NCBI GenBank assembly: GCA_031278075.1 | Contig: JAITLE010000170.1 | Span: forward strand, 1-41,733 | From: Bifidobacteriaceae bacterium | Lineage (GTDB): Bacteria; Actinomycetota; Actinomycetes; Actinomycetales; WQXJ01 | Direction of reading: 5' to 3' | DNA: 41,733 bases | Shown: piece by piece, positions 31,095 through 39,124 of the stretch | How positions within the stretch are numbered: the first letter of the stretch is position 1 | Layout of the letters: the number at the start of each line of letters is the position of its first letter | Notes under the pieces: model-generated | Database searches by the model: none | Seen by the model: the letters and a program-made list of their open reading frames with translations, nothing else | Told to the model about the DNA's origin: nothing | Translations under genes and position numbers: made by a program

Positions 31095-31732
31095 TCCCGG
31101 GGCGCCCTGGGCTGCGGAGAGGTTCGTGTGAGCGGCGACTGGGTTCGGGGGGACTCGGGTCGGCTGGTCGGCGTGCGAGCGCGGCACTGTTCGGGTGGGT
31201 GGCTTTGGCCGCGGCGATGTTCGTGGGGGGGTGCTCGGGGGAGCAGCAGGTGGATCCGTTGGATGACGGGATTGTGACTCAGGCGGAGTATGACGCGGCG
31301 GTTGCGGCCACTCAGAGATGCATCGTGGACAAGGGATTCGTCTCTGACGGCTACGGCTGGAGCGGCGACGGTTTGTCCAAGTATTTTGGGGCGAGCGTGC
31401 CGGAGGGCGCGACTTCGGTGACGGAGCAAGACGCGAGCATGGCGCACGCCGAGTGTGCCGCGGAGTATCTGTCTCAGGTTGAGAGGCAGTGGTTGTTGGA
31501 TAATGTGCCTGAGGGCGCCGAGCGTGACGCGATGTGGGAGAGCCTGATCCAGTGTCTGGCTGAGAATGGTTTGCCGGGTTTCACACCTGGCGTCCCGAGC
31601 ATGGAGATCATGAAGGCCTTCGGCGAGATGGCGCAACGACCGGGCTACGATCCCGCGCAGAACCATGCCTTTGAGTGCCTTGACATTCACCGGCTGCTTT
31701 GGCCGGAGGAGATCCCGTTGGAGCCCTACTGA
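31088..31732 (+). CDS. Secreted lipoprotein of unknown function, Cys-rich
   Basis: A 214-residue lipoprotein with an N-terminal basic segment, a hydrophobic stretch and the lipobox FVGGC (C49, followed by SGEQQ). The mature part has four well-spaced cysteines in similar contexts (TQRCIVDKG, HAECAAEYL, LIQCLAENG, AFECLDIHR), which may form two disulfides. ATG 31088 has a GGAG RBS 8-10 nt upstream. I do not recognise the family; the lipoprotein at 40682-41557 has a similar Cys layout. A partial copy lies 0.7 kb upstream. It sits in the eroded island beside ssrA and has somewhat less extreme G+C codon use than the neighbouring operons. Confidence 0.7.
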   Translation: MLIPGRPGLRRGSCERRLGSGGLGSAGRRASAALFGWVALAAAMFVGGCSGEQQVDPLDDGIVTQAEYDAAVAATQRCIVDKGFVSDGYGWSGDGLSKYFGASVPEGATSVTEQDASMAHAECAAEYLSQVERQWLLDNVPEGAERDAMWESLIQCLAENGLPGFTPGVPSMEIMKAFGEMAQRPGYDPAQNHAFECLDIHRLLWPEEIPLEPY

Positions 31733-31779
31733 TGCCGCGTGGTGGGACGGGTCTCCTCACGGGTGTTAGTGTTCACCGC

Positions 31780-31945
31780 TAATATTGCGTTAGGCAAGTT
31801 GTCGATGGCTTGATCTTTGGGGCGGACTCGCGCGGCGGTCTTGGTCCATTTGAGCGGGTGACAGTCTTTGTTGTGGTGGTCGACGAGCCGCCTGAGCGTC
31901 TGGTTGAGCTGTCGGACGATTTGGGATATATCACATAAACGGTGT
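31780..31945 (-). mobile_element. IS630-like transposase C-terminal remnant
   Basis: A minus-strand frame reads DISQIVRQLNQTLRRLVDHH followed by NKDCHPLKWTKTAARVRPK, which matches the end of IS630-type transposases (HHNxxPKPFxWTKTADEI). Only ~50 residues remain; no terminal repeats or DDE residues were found. It joins directly to the recombinase fragment. Confidence 0.6.
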
Positions 31946-32083
31946 CCAGCCAGCCAGCATGGCGACGTCGGGGCCGACGAGCGCCATCGTCTCTTTGAGG
32001 GTGGCGCCGGCTATCTGGGGCCAGATTAGGGCGGTGTGGCGCAGGTCGTGGAGGCGGAAGCCGGGGCGACCCACCCCCGAGAT
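31931..32083 (-). pseudogene. Tyrosine recombinase (phage/island integrase) fragment
   Basis: The minus strand encodes PGFRLHDLRHTALIWPQIAG followed by ATLKETMALVG, the conserved box II (H-x-x-R) of tyrosine recombinases. The N-terminal domains and the catalytic Tyr are missing. It lies directly at the 3' end of ssrA, a common integration target, and so marks a former island. Confidence 0.75.
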
Positions 32084-32084
32084 G

Positions 32085-32448
32085 TGGAGCTGGGGGGAAT
32101 TGAACCCCCGTCCGAGAACCAAAGCACAGGTCTTCTCCGGGCGCAGCCAACGAGCGGTTTTCTCAGCCCCGGCGCTGTTGCTGGCGACGCGCCGCCGGGC
32201 TCAGTTGTCTAGAAGTCCCCGTCCGCCGGACAACACAGCGGACGAGCAGTGGGCTGCTTCACGACGCCAAATCCCAAGCCGCAGCCATTCTTGGGTTGAC
32301 GGGCAAACCTCTCGCCTCAGGCGGCGAGGGTGTAGCCGGTGCGGTTAGATTTCGCACTTATTGTTCACGTGGAGCGTTTACGAGATAACCACGTCTCCTC
32401 GGCCCGCTTCTCCTGAGTCGACGATCCCCGTCGAAACCGATCAGCCCC
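32085..32448 (-). ncRNA. ssrA: Transfer-messenger RNA (tmRNA)
   Basis: Rescues stalled ribosomes. On the minus strand the 5' end GGGGCTGATCGGTTTCGACG pairs with the 3' end CAGCTCC to form the acceptor stem. The T-arm GGGGGTTCAATTCCCCC is clear near the 3' end. The tag frame (32317-32355) encodes AKSNRTGYTLAA then TGA; the LAA end is the proteolysis signal. The 3' CCA is not encoded. A TACACT -10 box is at 32469-32474. The integrase fragment adjoins the 3' end. Confidence 0.93.
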
Positions 32449-32468
32449 TCTGTTTAGTTGTTCCGACC

Positions 32469-32474
32469 AGTGTA
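32469..32474 (-). promoter_or_regulatory. -10 box (TACACT) of ssrA
   Basis: TACACT on the minus strand lies about 20 nt upstream of the mature tmRNA 5' end, so a short precursor would be trimmed by RNase P. A -35 box is not clear. Confidence 0.4.
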
Positions 32475-32492
32475 ACGCCTCCGCCGACCGCG

Positions 32493-33068
32493 CTATTCCC
32501 GCCCGCCGCCGGCGGGCGGCCCATCCCCGGCGGGCAGGGTCTGCCCGGGGTAGACCTCATCTTCGTCGTGCCACACCTCGAGGGTCACGCCCGCGCCGGC
32601 GAACAGGTCCCTCGATTGCTGGGCGGCGTGGTAGCGCCGCAACGCCACGACCCGCTCGACGCCCGCGCTGATCAGCAGCATCGCACAAGTGGCGCACGGC
32701 TCCATGGTGCAATAGCACGTGGTGCCGGCCAGCGGCAGCCCGTACCTGGCGGCCTGGGCCAGGGCGTTCTGCTCAGCGTGGACGGTGCGCACACAATGGG
32801 TCCGCAGCGACCCGTCGTCTTCGACGACCTTGCGCCACAGGTGGCCCGCCTGGTCGCAGTGTTCCAGACCCGGCGGGGAGCCGACATACCCGGAGCAGAT
32901 GATCCGGTGGTCGCGCACCACGATGGCGCCGGAGCGCCCCCTGTCGCACGTCGCCCGGCCGGCCACCAGCGGGACCAATTGGACGAAGTATTCGTCCCAG
33001 CTAGGGCGGCGCCCACCCTGGTCGTTGGTGAGGGGATCGAAAGCGCCGGGAACACTCAAATCTGGCAT
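32493..33068 (-). CDS. dCMP deaminase family protein (ComEB-like)
   Basis: Zinc hydrolase converting dCMP to dUMP for dTTP synthesis. The 191 residues contain the zinc motifs HAEQNAL (H97, catalytic E99) and PCATC (C125, C128), plus SGYVGSPPGLEHC, the substrate loop of dCMP deaminases. The ATG follows GATAAT by exactly 6 nt. It lies 43 bp after the VWA gene of the MoxR operon but has its own likely promoter. A 9-bp GC hairpin overlaps its last codons. Confidence 0.9.
   Translation of the reverse strand: MPDLSVPGAFDPLTNDQGGRRPSWDEYFVQLVPLVAGRATCDRGRSGAIVVRDHRIICSGYVGSPPGLEHCDQAGHLWRKVVEDDGSLRTHCVRTVHAEQNALAQAARYGLPLAGTTCYCTMEPCATCAMLLISAGVERVVALRRYHAAQQSRDLFAGAGVTLEVWHDEDEVYPGQTLPAGDGPPAGGGRE
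32499..32519 (-). terminator. GC-rich hairpin at the end of the dCMP deaminase gene
   Basis: Stem CCGCCCGCC / GGCGGGCGG with a 3-nt loop, ending 4 nt before the TAG codon (32493-32495 on the minus strand). No U-run; plausible weak terminator before ssrA, which has its own promoter. Confidence 0.4.
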
Positions 33069-33074
33069 CCCTCG

Positions 33075-33080
33075 ATTATC
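33075..33080 (-). promoter_or_regulatory. Leaderless-type -10 box (GATAAT) for the dCMP deaminase gene
   Basis: GATAAT on the minus strand, 6 nt (cgaggg), then ATG at 33068. The spacer also resembles a weak RBS, so a short leader cannot be excluded. Confidence 0.45.
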
Positions 33081-33111
33081 GCAGCCGCGTCAGCGGCGGC
33101 GACGGCCGACA

Positions 33112-34371
33112 TCAGCGCCCGGGTTCTGGGCGGACCAAGCGGATGTCCCGGCCCGCCGCCCAGGCGCCGATGTCGTCTCGACGCAGAGCGACCGCCATCA
33201 GATCCGGGAACTGATCCGGGGTGCAGGCGAACACCGGCACGCCAAGAGCGGCGACCTTGGCGGCGGTGTCCGCCGAATAACCCGGATTGCCCTGGTCGGT
33301 GAGCGCCACGAGCACCACCACGTTGACACCGACCCGCGTCAACGCCGAGAGACGCCTCAACAGCTGCGTCTCATCGCCGCCCTCGTACAGATCGGTCAAC
33401 AGGATCAGGTGCGCCTTCGTCGGCTGGTCGATCAGCTCCGCGCAGTAGGCCACGGCCTGGTTGATGTCGGTGCCGCCGCCCAACTGGATCCCGAACAGGA
33501 CCTCCACCGGGTCCGCGAGCTGGTCGGTCAAGTCAACCACCGACGTGTCGAAGCACACCAAGTTGGTCGCGACCGCGGGCAGCGCCGCCATCACCGCCGA
33601 GAAAATGGACGCGTAGACGACCGACGAGGCCATCGACCCCGATTGGTCGACGCACATCACAACCCGGTCCAGGTCCGCCGCGCGTTTTTGCCGCCGGGCG
33701 AATCCGACCAGCGTCTCCGGGACCACCGCGGCGTAGGCGGGCTGGTAGTGCCGCAGATTGGCGGTGATTGTCCGATGCCAGTCGATGTCCCTCGGCCTGG
33801 GGCGGCGGGTTCGCCTGGACCTGTCCCGCACGCCACGCACCGCCTCGGCCATTCTCAGCTCGAGGCGTTCCATCAGCGCTTGGACCACATCGGCGACGAC
33901 CGCCCGCGCCGCGTCCTTGGCCTTCGCGGGCATCGCCCGCCCCAGCGCCATCAGATCCGCGACCAGGTTGACGTCGCGCTCCACCGATTCGAGGACCTCA
34001 GGCTGGAGCAGCATCTCAGTCAGGCCGAGCCGGTCGAGCGCGTCGCGTTGCACAACTTGGACGACCCCCCGCGGGAAGAACTCCCGCAGGTCGTCGAGCC
34101 AGGCCGCCAACGCGCGGGGCGACGACTTCCCCAGACCGCCCCGGCGCCGCTTGTCTTGAGGCGCCGCACGATGCCGACCGCCTGGGTCCGCGCCCCCGTC
34201 CGGCGCCTGCCCGTACACCGCGTCCAACGCCGCCGAGAGGCGCCCGTCCCTGGCGTCGAGGCCCTCGCCTAGGCCCAGCGCAAGACTCCACCGCCGTTCG
34301 GCGAGGTCTTTCTCGTCGAGCGCGTCGTCGAGGAACGCGGCGGCCCCGTCCTCGCGTCCAGGATCACACAT
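33112..34371 (-). CDS. VWA-domain protein of the MoxR operon
   Basis: A 419-residue protein with a C-terminal von Willebrand A domain. The MIDAS residues are present: DQSGS (about 242-246), Thr in GGGTDINQA and Asp in LILLTDLYEGGDE. The N-terminal ~200 residues are helical and charged, with the conserved DLREFFPRGVVQVVQRDALD region. The ATG 34371 overlaps the stop of the DUF5682-like gene by 8 bp. VWA proteins of this kind pair with MoxR ATPases as a metal-dependent protein-remodelling module. Last gene of the five-gene operon. Confidence 0.88.
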   Translation of the reverse strand: MCDPGREDGAAAFLDDALDEKDLAERRWSLALGLGEGLDARDGRLSAALDAVYGQAPDGGADPGGRHRAAPQDKRRRGGLGKSSPRALAAWLDDLREFFPRGVVQVVQRDALDRLGLTEMLLQPEVLESVERDVNLVADLMALGRAMPAKAKDAARAVVADVVQALMERLELRMAEAVRGVRDRSRRTRRPRPRDIDWHRTITANLRHYQPAYAAVVPETLVGFARRQKRAADLDRVVMCVDQSGSMASSVVYASIFSAVMAALPAVATNLVCFDTSVVDLTDQLADPVEVLFGIQLGGGTDINQAVAYCAELIDQPTKAHLILLTDLYEGGDETQLLRRLSALTRVGVNVVVLVALTDQGNPGYSADTAAKVAALGVPVFACTPDQFPDLMAVALRRDDIGAWAAGRDIRLVRPEPGR

Positions 34372-36559
34372 GGCGGCCTCGGGCCAGGATCGGCGCCAAC
34401 ACGTCGAAGTGGGCGGCCCACACGGCATCGGGCAAGGTGACAACGCCCGGCAGAGACTTGACCACCTCGCCCAGAGCGGCCTGGCGCAAGCGTTTGCGTT
34501 CCATCGCGTCGAGGTCCGCGAACACCCTCCTCAGCAGCGGCAAGTAGGCCAGGAAGTCAGCGTCTTCGAGCCCACGGATCCAGCGGTCGACCGCCTCACG
34601 CAGCGGCGCGTCGTAGATCAACCGTGCCGCTTGGGTGGAGAAGAACCCCTCGACGAAACGCGCCGCCACCGCGGCGGGCGTTCCCGGGCTGAGGCGACGC
34701 GCCAGCAGGCCGACCGCCGCCTCGGGCGTCAACCGGTCCGCTGTGTAGAGCAGCTGGCCGGCCGCGCCCGCCGCGAAGGCCTCCCCGCCGGCCAAAACCC
34801 CCGCGAGCGCCTCGAACCAAACCCCCCACGTCTCCTCGGCAGGGTCCAACAACTCCAAACCGGCCTGCGCCGACCGCAGCCGGTCCACGAGAGCCGCGGC
34901 GGCGGAATCGTCCAACCCACGTGCGGCGTGCCGCAACCCGAGCGCGGCCTGGACCGCCAAACGCTCCGCCAACGCGGCCAACGGCGTCATGTCCGCCTGG
35001 CGGGCCTGACCATAGCGGGCGATCTCCGCGATGGGCGCCACCGATCCCAACAGCTGACCGACATCGCTGGTCAGGGCCGCTCTCCCCTCCAACAGTCGCA
35101 GGCCGACGGCCCACGCCTCGGGCAGGGACGCGGTCACTGACCGGCTCACCAGGTGAGCGAGCGTCGCCAAGTCCTGCGCCCCGCGCATCGCCTCCTCCAG
35201 GTAGGCGTCGGCGGCCCCGACCAACTCCGACCCATAGATCACGCGTTCGACCAACACCACACTGAACTCAGGGTCCCAGCGCAGCTTCCAGTTCTCACGG
35301 AACGTCCCGCGCGACCCGCCCACCGATTGGGGCTGGCCCCACGGCACCCCGAGCGCGCACAGCCTGTGCAGGAGCAGCGACCGCTCCCGCCCGGCGTCCG
35401 ATCTGAGGTCCAACGTGAGGCTCCGCTCTAGCGCCTCGGGTTTCAGCCGCGTGGCGCGCTGGGCTCTTTGCACGTCCGCGATCAGGGGCGCGGCCGGGCC
35501 GTCCTCGGGCGCCGCGCCGACGTCGCGGCCGAGCAGCAGTTCCGCTTCGATGCTGCGCCACACCAGATCTTCGCCGCCGAACAGGCAAGCCACAGCCGCA
35601 TCCCGCAGCTCCTCGAAGCCAGACCGCGGCCGGCCGCGCAGCGCCGCGAGCGCCAGGGCGAGCCGCTCCGCCTCGATCAGGTCCGCGGTTGAGACGCCGT
35701 GTCCTCTCGTCCGCAACAGGGCCCCGATCCGCGCCAACCACCGGCTGTTCGAGTCCGCACGCCCCCAAGTCCGCCAGATGTGCTGATTCCAGCCCGGCGC
35801 GTCGACGCCAGCGCCGTACCCCGTCCCACTCGCCAGCCGCGCGAGGCTCCACGGCGCCCACGTCGCCTGGATCTTGGCGCGCGGCAGCCCCACCAGCAGG
35901 CGTCGGTCCTCTGTCGCTCGTGTGGGGCCGGTCAGCGCCGGAACGTGCCACGCGCCGCACACCACCGCCACTGGGCCGGCGGCGCCCTTGGCCGCCTGCG
36001 CGATCTTCAGCCGCATATGCGCCTCGCGTTTGGCTTCCCAGGGTTCGGTCGGCTCCAGGCGCCGCAGTTCCGCCATCGCCTCGGCCACCGCCCCAAACAC
36101 GGGCCCCGGGCTGGGGTTCTGCTCCAGCAGGTCGCACCACCAGGACTCCGCGTCCAGGTAGCCGGCCGCCGCCGCCAGCTCTCCCAGGGGGTCGCGCCGC
36201 AGCCGCTCTCCCCGCCGCGCGTCTCCGTCCTCCGCCGCGTCGTCACCGCGACCAGCGGCGGCGGGCAGGTCGATGAATTCGGCGGCCGCGTCGTGGCGAA
36301 GCGCCCAGAGCGCCGCCTGATACTCCGGCGAGAACTCGGCGAACGGCCAAAACGCGGCGTTCGCCGGATCGCCCTTCGGATAGGCGAGCAAGGCGATCGG
36401 CGGCCGCATGCCGGGCGCGGCGAGCTGCGCGATCAGGTGTGTCGCGTCGGCTGGACCCTCGATCAGGACCACGGCGGGGGCCAACTCGTCCAGGGCGCGC
36501 GACAGGCTAGCCGCCGAGCCCGGCCCGTGGTGGCGGATCGGGAACTAGTGGACTGTCAT
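34364..36559 (-). CDS. DUF5682-like protein with in-frame TAG at codon 5
   Basis: A large (about 730 residues) protein of unknown function. From ATG 36559 the frame reads MTVH, then TAG (36545-36547), then FPIRHHGPGSAASLSRAL and PAVVLIEGPADATHLI. It stays open to 34364. IRHHGPGS and VVLIEGPAD are family hallmarks, so the ancestral start is 36559, 4 nt after the MoxR stop. Without readthrough, translation would have to begin at a non-ATG codon such as TTG 36484, losing the HHG motif. Further motifs: WEAKREAHMRLKI and VAVVCGAWHVPAL. The remaining ~450 residues are helical. The motif order recalls TraB/Tiki-type proteins, but that is inference. Confidence 0.75.
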
Positions 36560-36563
36560 CGGC

Positions 36564-37643
36564 TCACAGCGCCTCCCCAAGTTCGGCGTAGTACTGCGCG
36601 TAGCCGCGGCGTCTCTTCAGCACCGTCTCGAGGTATTCGGCGAGGACGGCCTTGTCTTGGACCGGGTCTTTGACGATCGCCCCGACCATCGGGGCGGCGA
36701 GTTCCCGCGCGCCGAGCTGGCCGTCTGCGAACCAGGCGGCCTGTGACAGGCCGCCGACCAGCGTGCCGATCGCCTCAGCGGTGGACAGCGTGCCGGACGG
36801 GGTCTTGAGGGTGACCTTGTTGTCCGCGGTCACACCGGACCTGAGTTCGCGGAACACGGTCAAGACGGCCTTGATCTGTTCGTCCACACCGCGCGGCACC
36901 GGCAAGGCGAGGTCGTCGGCGAGTTCGCGGACGCGGCGGCGGACGATCGACACCTCCTCCTCGAGCGTCGCCGGCAGCGGGAGCACCACCACGTTGAAGC
37001 GGCGTTTCAGCGCGGACGAGAGCTCGTTGACGCCCTTGTCACGGCTGTTCGCGGTCGCTATCACGTTGAAGCCACGCCTCGCGGGCAGAGCGGTCGCCAG
37101 CTCGGGGATCGGCAGCACCTTCTCGCTGAGCACCGTGATCAGGGTGTCCTGCACATCCGATCCGAGACGGGTGAACTCCTCTAGGCGGCAGAGCGCTCCC
37201 TCGCGCATGGCGCGCATCAGGGGCGTGGCGACAAGGGCCGCCTCACTCGGGCCGTGGGCGAGCAACTCGGCGTAGTTCCAGCCGTAACGGATCTGGGTCT
37301 CGTCGGTGCCGGCGGTGCATTGGATCAGCAATGTCGAATCACCGGCGATCGCGGCGGCCAGGTGTTCGGAGACCCACGATTTGGCGGTGCCCGGGACACC
37401 CATCAGCAGCAGCGCGCGGTCGGTGGCGAGGGTCGCGACGGCCGTCTCGATCAGTCGCCGCTGGCCGACGTATTTCGGTGTGATCGCGGTCCCGCCTGGA
37501 GCGGCGCCGCCCATCAGGTAGGTCAGGACCGCCTTCGGGGTGAGCTTCCAGCCGACCGGCCTGGGGCCATCGTCGGCCGCGCTGAGGGCCGCGAGTTCTG
37601 CGGCATAGCTTTGTTCGGCGCTGAGGCGGAGCACATCGGTCAT
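36564..37643 (-). CDS. MoxR-type AAA+ ATPase
   Basis: A 359-residue AAA+ ATPase acting as a chaperone-like remodeller. It has Walker A GVPGTAKSW (82-90), a Walker B variant GALCRLEEFTRL (acidic EE instead of DE), sensor-1 NVIATANSRDKG and an arginine-finger-containing SSALKRRFNVVVLPLP. It overlaps the DUF5691-like gene by 4 bp and is followed 4 nt later by the DUF5682-like start. The VWA protein at the operon end is its likely partner. Confidence 0.92.
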   Translation of the reverse strand: MTDVLRLSAEQSYAAELAALSAADDGPRPVGWKLTPKAVLTYLMGGAAPGGTAITPKYVGQRRLIETAVATLATDRALLLMGVPGTAKSWVSEHLAAAIAGDSTLLIQCTAGTDETQIRYGWNYAELLAHGPSEAALVATPLMRAMREGALCRLEEFTRLGSDVQDTLITVLSEKVLPIPELATALPARRGFNVIATANSRDKGVNELSSALKRRFNVVVLPLPATLEEEVSIVRRRVRELADDLALPVPRGVDEQIKAVLTVFRELRSGVTADNKVTLKTPSGTLSTAEAIGTLVGGLSQAAWFADGQLGARELAAPMVGAIVKDPVQDKAVLAEYLETVLKRRRGYAQYYAELGEAL

Positions 37644-39124
37644 GGTTCGATTCCTTCTTTGGCAGGGTCTGACAGGCGGGCGTTCAGAGTCAGCGCGGCG
37701 AGGGCTGGCGTCGACGATGGGACGCCGAGGTACTCGAGGTGGCCCAACACGCCGTGGGCGGCGTTAGGGGTCATCATGGTGGCGAGGGCGGCCAAGCGGC
37801 GCGGCCCGGTGGCGGCTTCGCCGGCGTGGCCGGTGACCAGATCCTCGACCAGTGCGGCCGTCGGCATGAACGGCCCGACATCCATAGAGCCGATCAGGTC
37901 CAGGTCTACCGCGGCCGCGATGGCCTCAAGGGCATCGGGGCCGTCTTGCCGGGAAGCTTTGAGGAGCGCCAACACGACAGGCGCCGCGCTCTTGAGGCTG
38001 AGGCGGGCCAGAAGCGAACGGGCCGCCGCGTGCGACTCCTTCGAACGGGCGAGCTTCGCCGCCAGCGCCTCCACCTGCGCGTCGGAGCCGGAGCGGGCCA
38101 CCAGCTCGGCGAACGCCTCGGCGGACGGGAGCGAGTCCCGCTCGGCGGCGCCCCAGGCCTTCACCAGCTGATCCGGCTCGAGCCCGAGAGCGGCGGCCAA
38201 CTCCGGCAGCACGAGATCGGCGAATAGCCGGTCGCGGCGCGCCGCCGACTGGCCCTTGGCCAACCGAGCGGCCTTCACCGTCCGGCCCCTGCGAAGAAGG
38301 CCTTCGGATTCGAGGGTGAAATAGGTCGCGAGCTCTTCGGCCGCAGGGGATGTGTCCGCCACGCCCAGCCGCCCTAGCAGGGCTTTCGCTGTGGCTCTGA
38401 CCGGCTGGGCGCGATCCGCCAGCAGCTCGGTGAGGAGTTCGGCGTCATCCGTGGTCAGGCCATGTGCGACTGTCTCCACGAGCGCCGCCCGGCCGGCCGC
38501 CGGGAGGTGGGCCAGCTGCTCACGGAGCCTCGTGCGCGAGGCTTGCGGGTCGCTCAGCCGCAGGCGCCGCATGGCGGCCGCGCGCTCCGCTGGCCGCATC
38601 TGCCGCCAGTCCTCGCTGGTCGCGGCCGCGTCGACGGGCACGGCAGGGGGCCCGGACGCGGCGGCCTCGGGCCCCGGCGCGGCGGCTCGCGCCGGCTCGG
38701 CAGCCGTCTGGGACCAGGCGATCCAAGGAGCGTAAAGCGCGGGGACGCCGGCATCATCCTGGCCGGGGAACCAATCCGCCGGGTGCACGGCGAAGCCGCG
38801 CCGCGCGACCAACCTGATCACGGCCTCCCGGCTGGGCCCGAAGGCCAACGCGGCGCGCAGGGTCCCCCGCAGCTCCTGCGGCGCCTGCGGCACAGCCAAG
38901 CGGGGCAACGGCGGCCGCTGGACCGCGTCGGAAGGCAGGCCAGGGCGCAGCGCCACGGTGTCGAATTGGGCCGCGAGGGCCGCGAGCGCCCGCTCTTGGG
39001 CCGCTGGCTCCCCTGCGGCCACCAGTTCAGACCAGGCCGCCGGCGCCAGCCGCCGCGCCTCGCCGCCGACCACCCAGCATTCCATCATGGCGGCGTACGC
39101 GCTGGTCAAAGACTGGCCGGTCAC
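37640..39124 (-). CDS. DUF5691-like helical-repeat protein
   Basis: A 494-residue protein of unknown function. The central and C-terminal parts consist of alternating Ala/Leu-rich helices resembling HEAT repeats (for example VRATAKALLGRLG, AARSLLARLSLKSAAPVVLALL). A Pro/Ala-rich linker lies about residues 160-190. The start GTG 39124 overlaps the SWIM gene stop (GTGA), and the end overlaps MoxR (ATGA). The assignment to DUF5691 rests on this conserved gene order and general features, not on a search. Likely a scaffold in the operon's complex. Confidence 0.65.
   Translation of the reverse strand: MTGQSLTSAYAAMMECWVVGGEARRLAPAAWSELVAAGEPAAQERALAALAAQFDTVALRPGLPSDAVQRPPLPRLAVPQAPQELRGTLRAALAFGPSREAVIRLVARRGFAVHPADWFPGQDDAGVPALYAPWIAWSQTAAEPARAAAPGPEAAASGPPAVPVDAAATSEDWRQMRPAERAAAMRRLRLSDPQASRTRLREQLAHLPAAGRAALVETVAHGLTTDDAELLTELLADRAQPVRATAKALLGRLGVADTSPAAEELATYFTLESEGLLRRGRTVKAARLAKGQSAARRDRLFADLVLPELAAALGLEPDQLVKAWGAAERDSLPSAEAFAELVARSGSDAQVEALAAKLARSKESHAAARSLLARLSLKSAAPVVLALLKASRQDGPDALEAIAAAVDLDLIGSMDVGPFMPTAALVEDLVTGHAGEAATGPRRLAALATMMTPNAAHGVLGHLEYLGVPSSTPALAALTLNARLSDPAKEGIEP

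Noticed and set aside
30944..31732. A single 262-residue protein from GTG 30944
   Set aside because: The first ~48 residues form a separate signal-like sequence, while the lipoprotein has its own RBS, ATG 31088 and lipobox; a lipobox at residue ~97 would not function.
32085..32160. A stand-alone tRNA gene suggested by the T-arm-like GGGGGTTCAATTCCCCC
   Set aside because: It is the tRNA-like 3' domain of tmRNA; the matching 5' acceptor half is ~350 nt away and the tag ORF is present.
36545..36547. TAG recoded as an amino acid in this organism
   Set aside because: TAG serves as the natural stop of the ABC permease, the YbaK-like protein, the PIN toxin and the dCMP deaminase, so general recoding is not supported.
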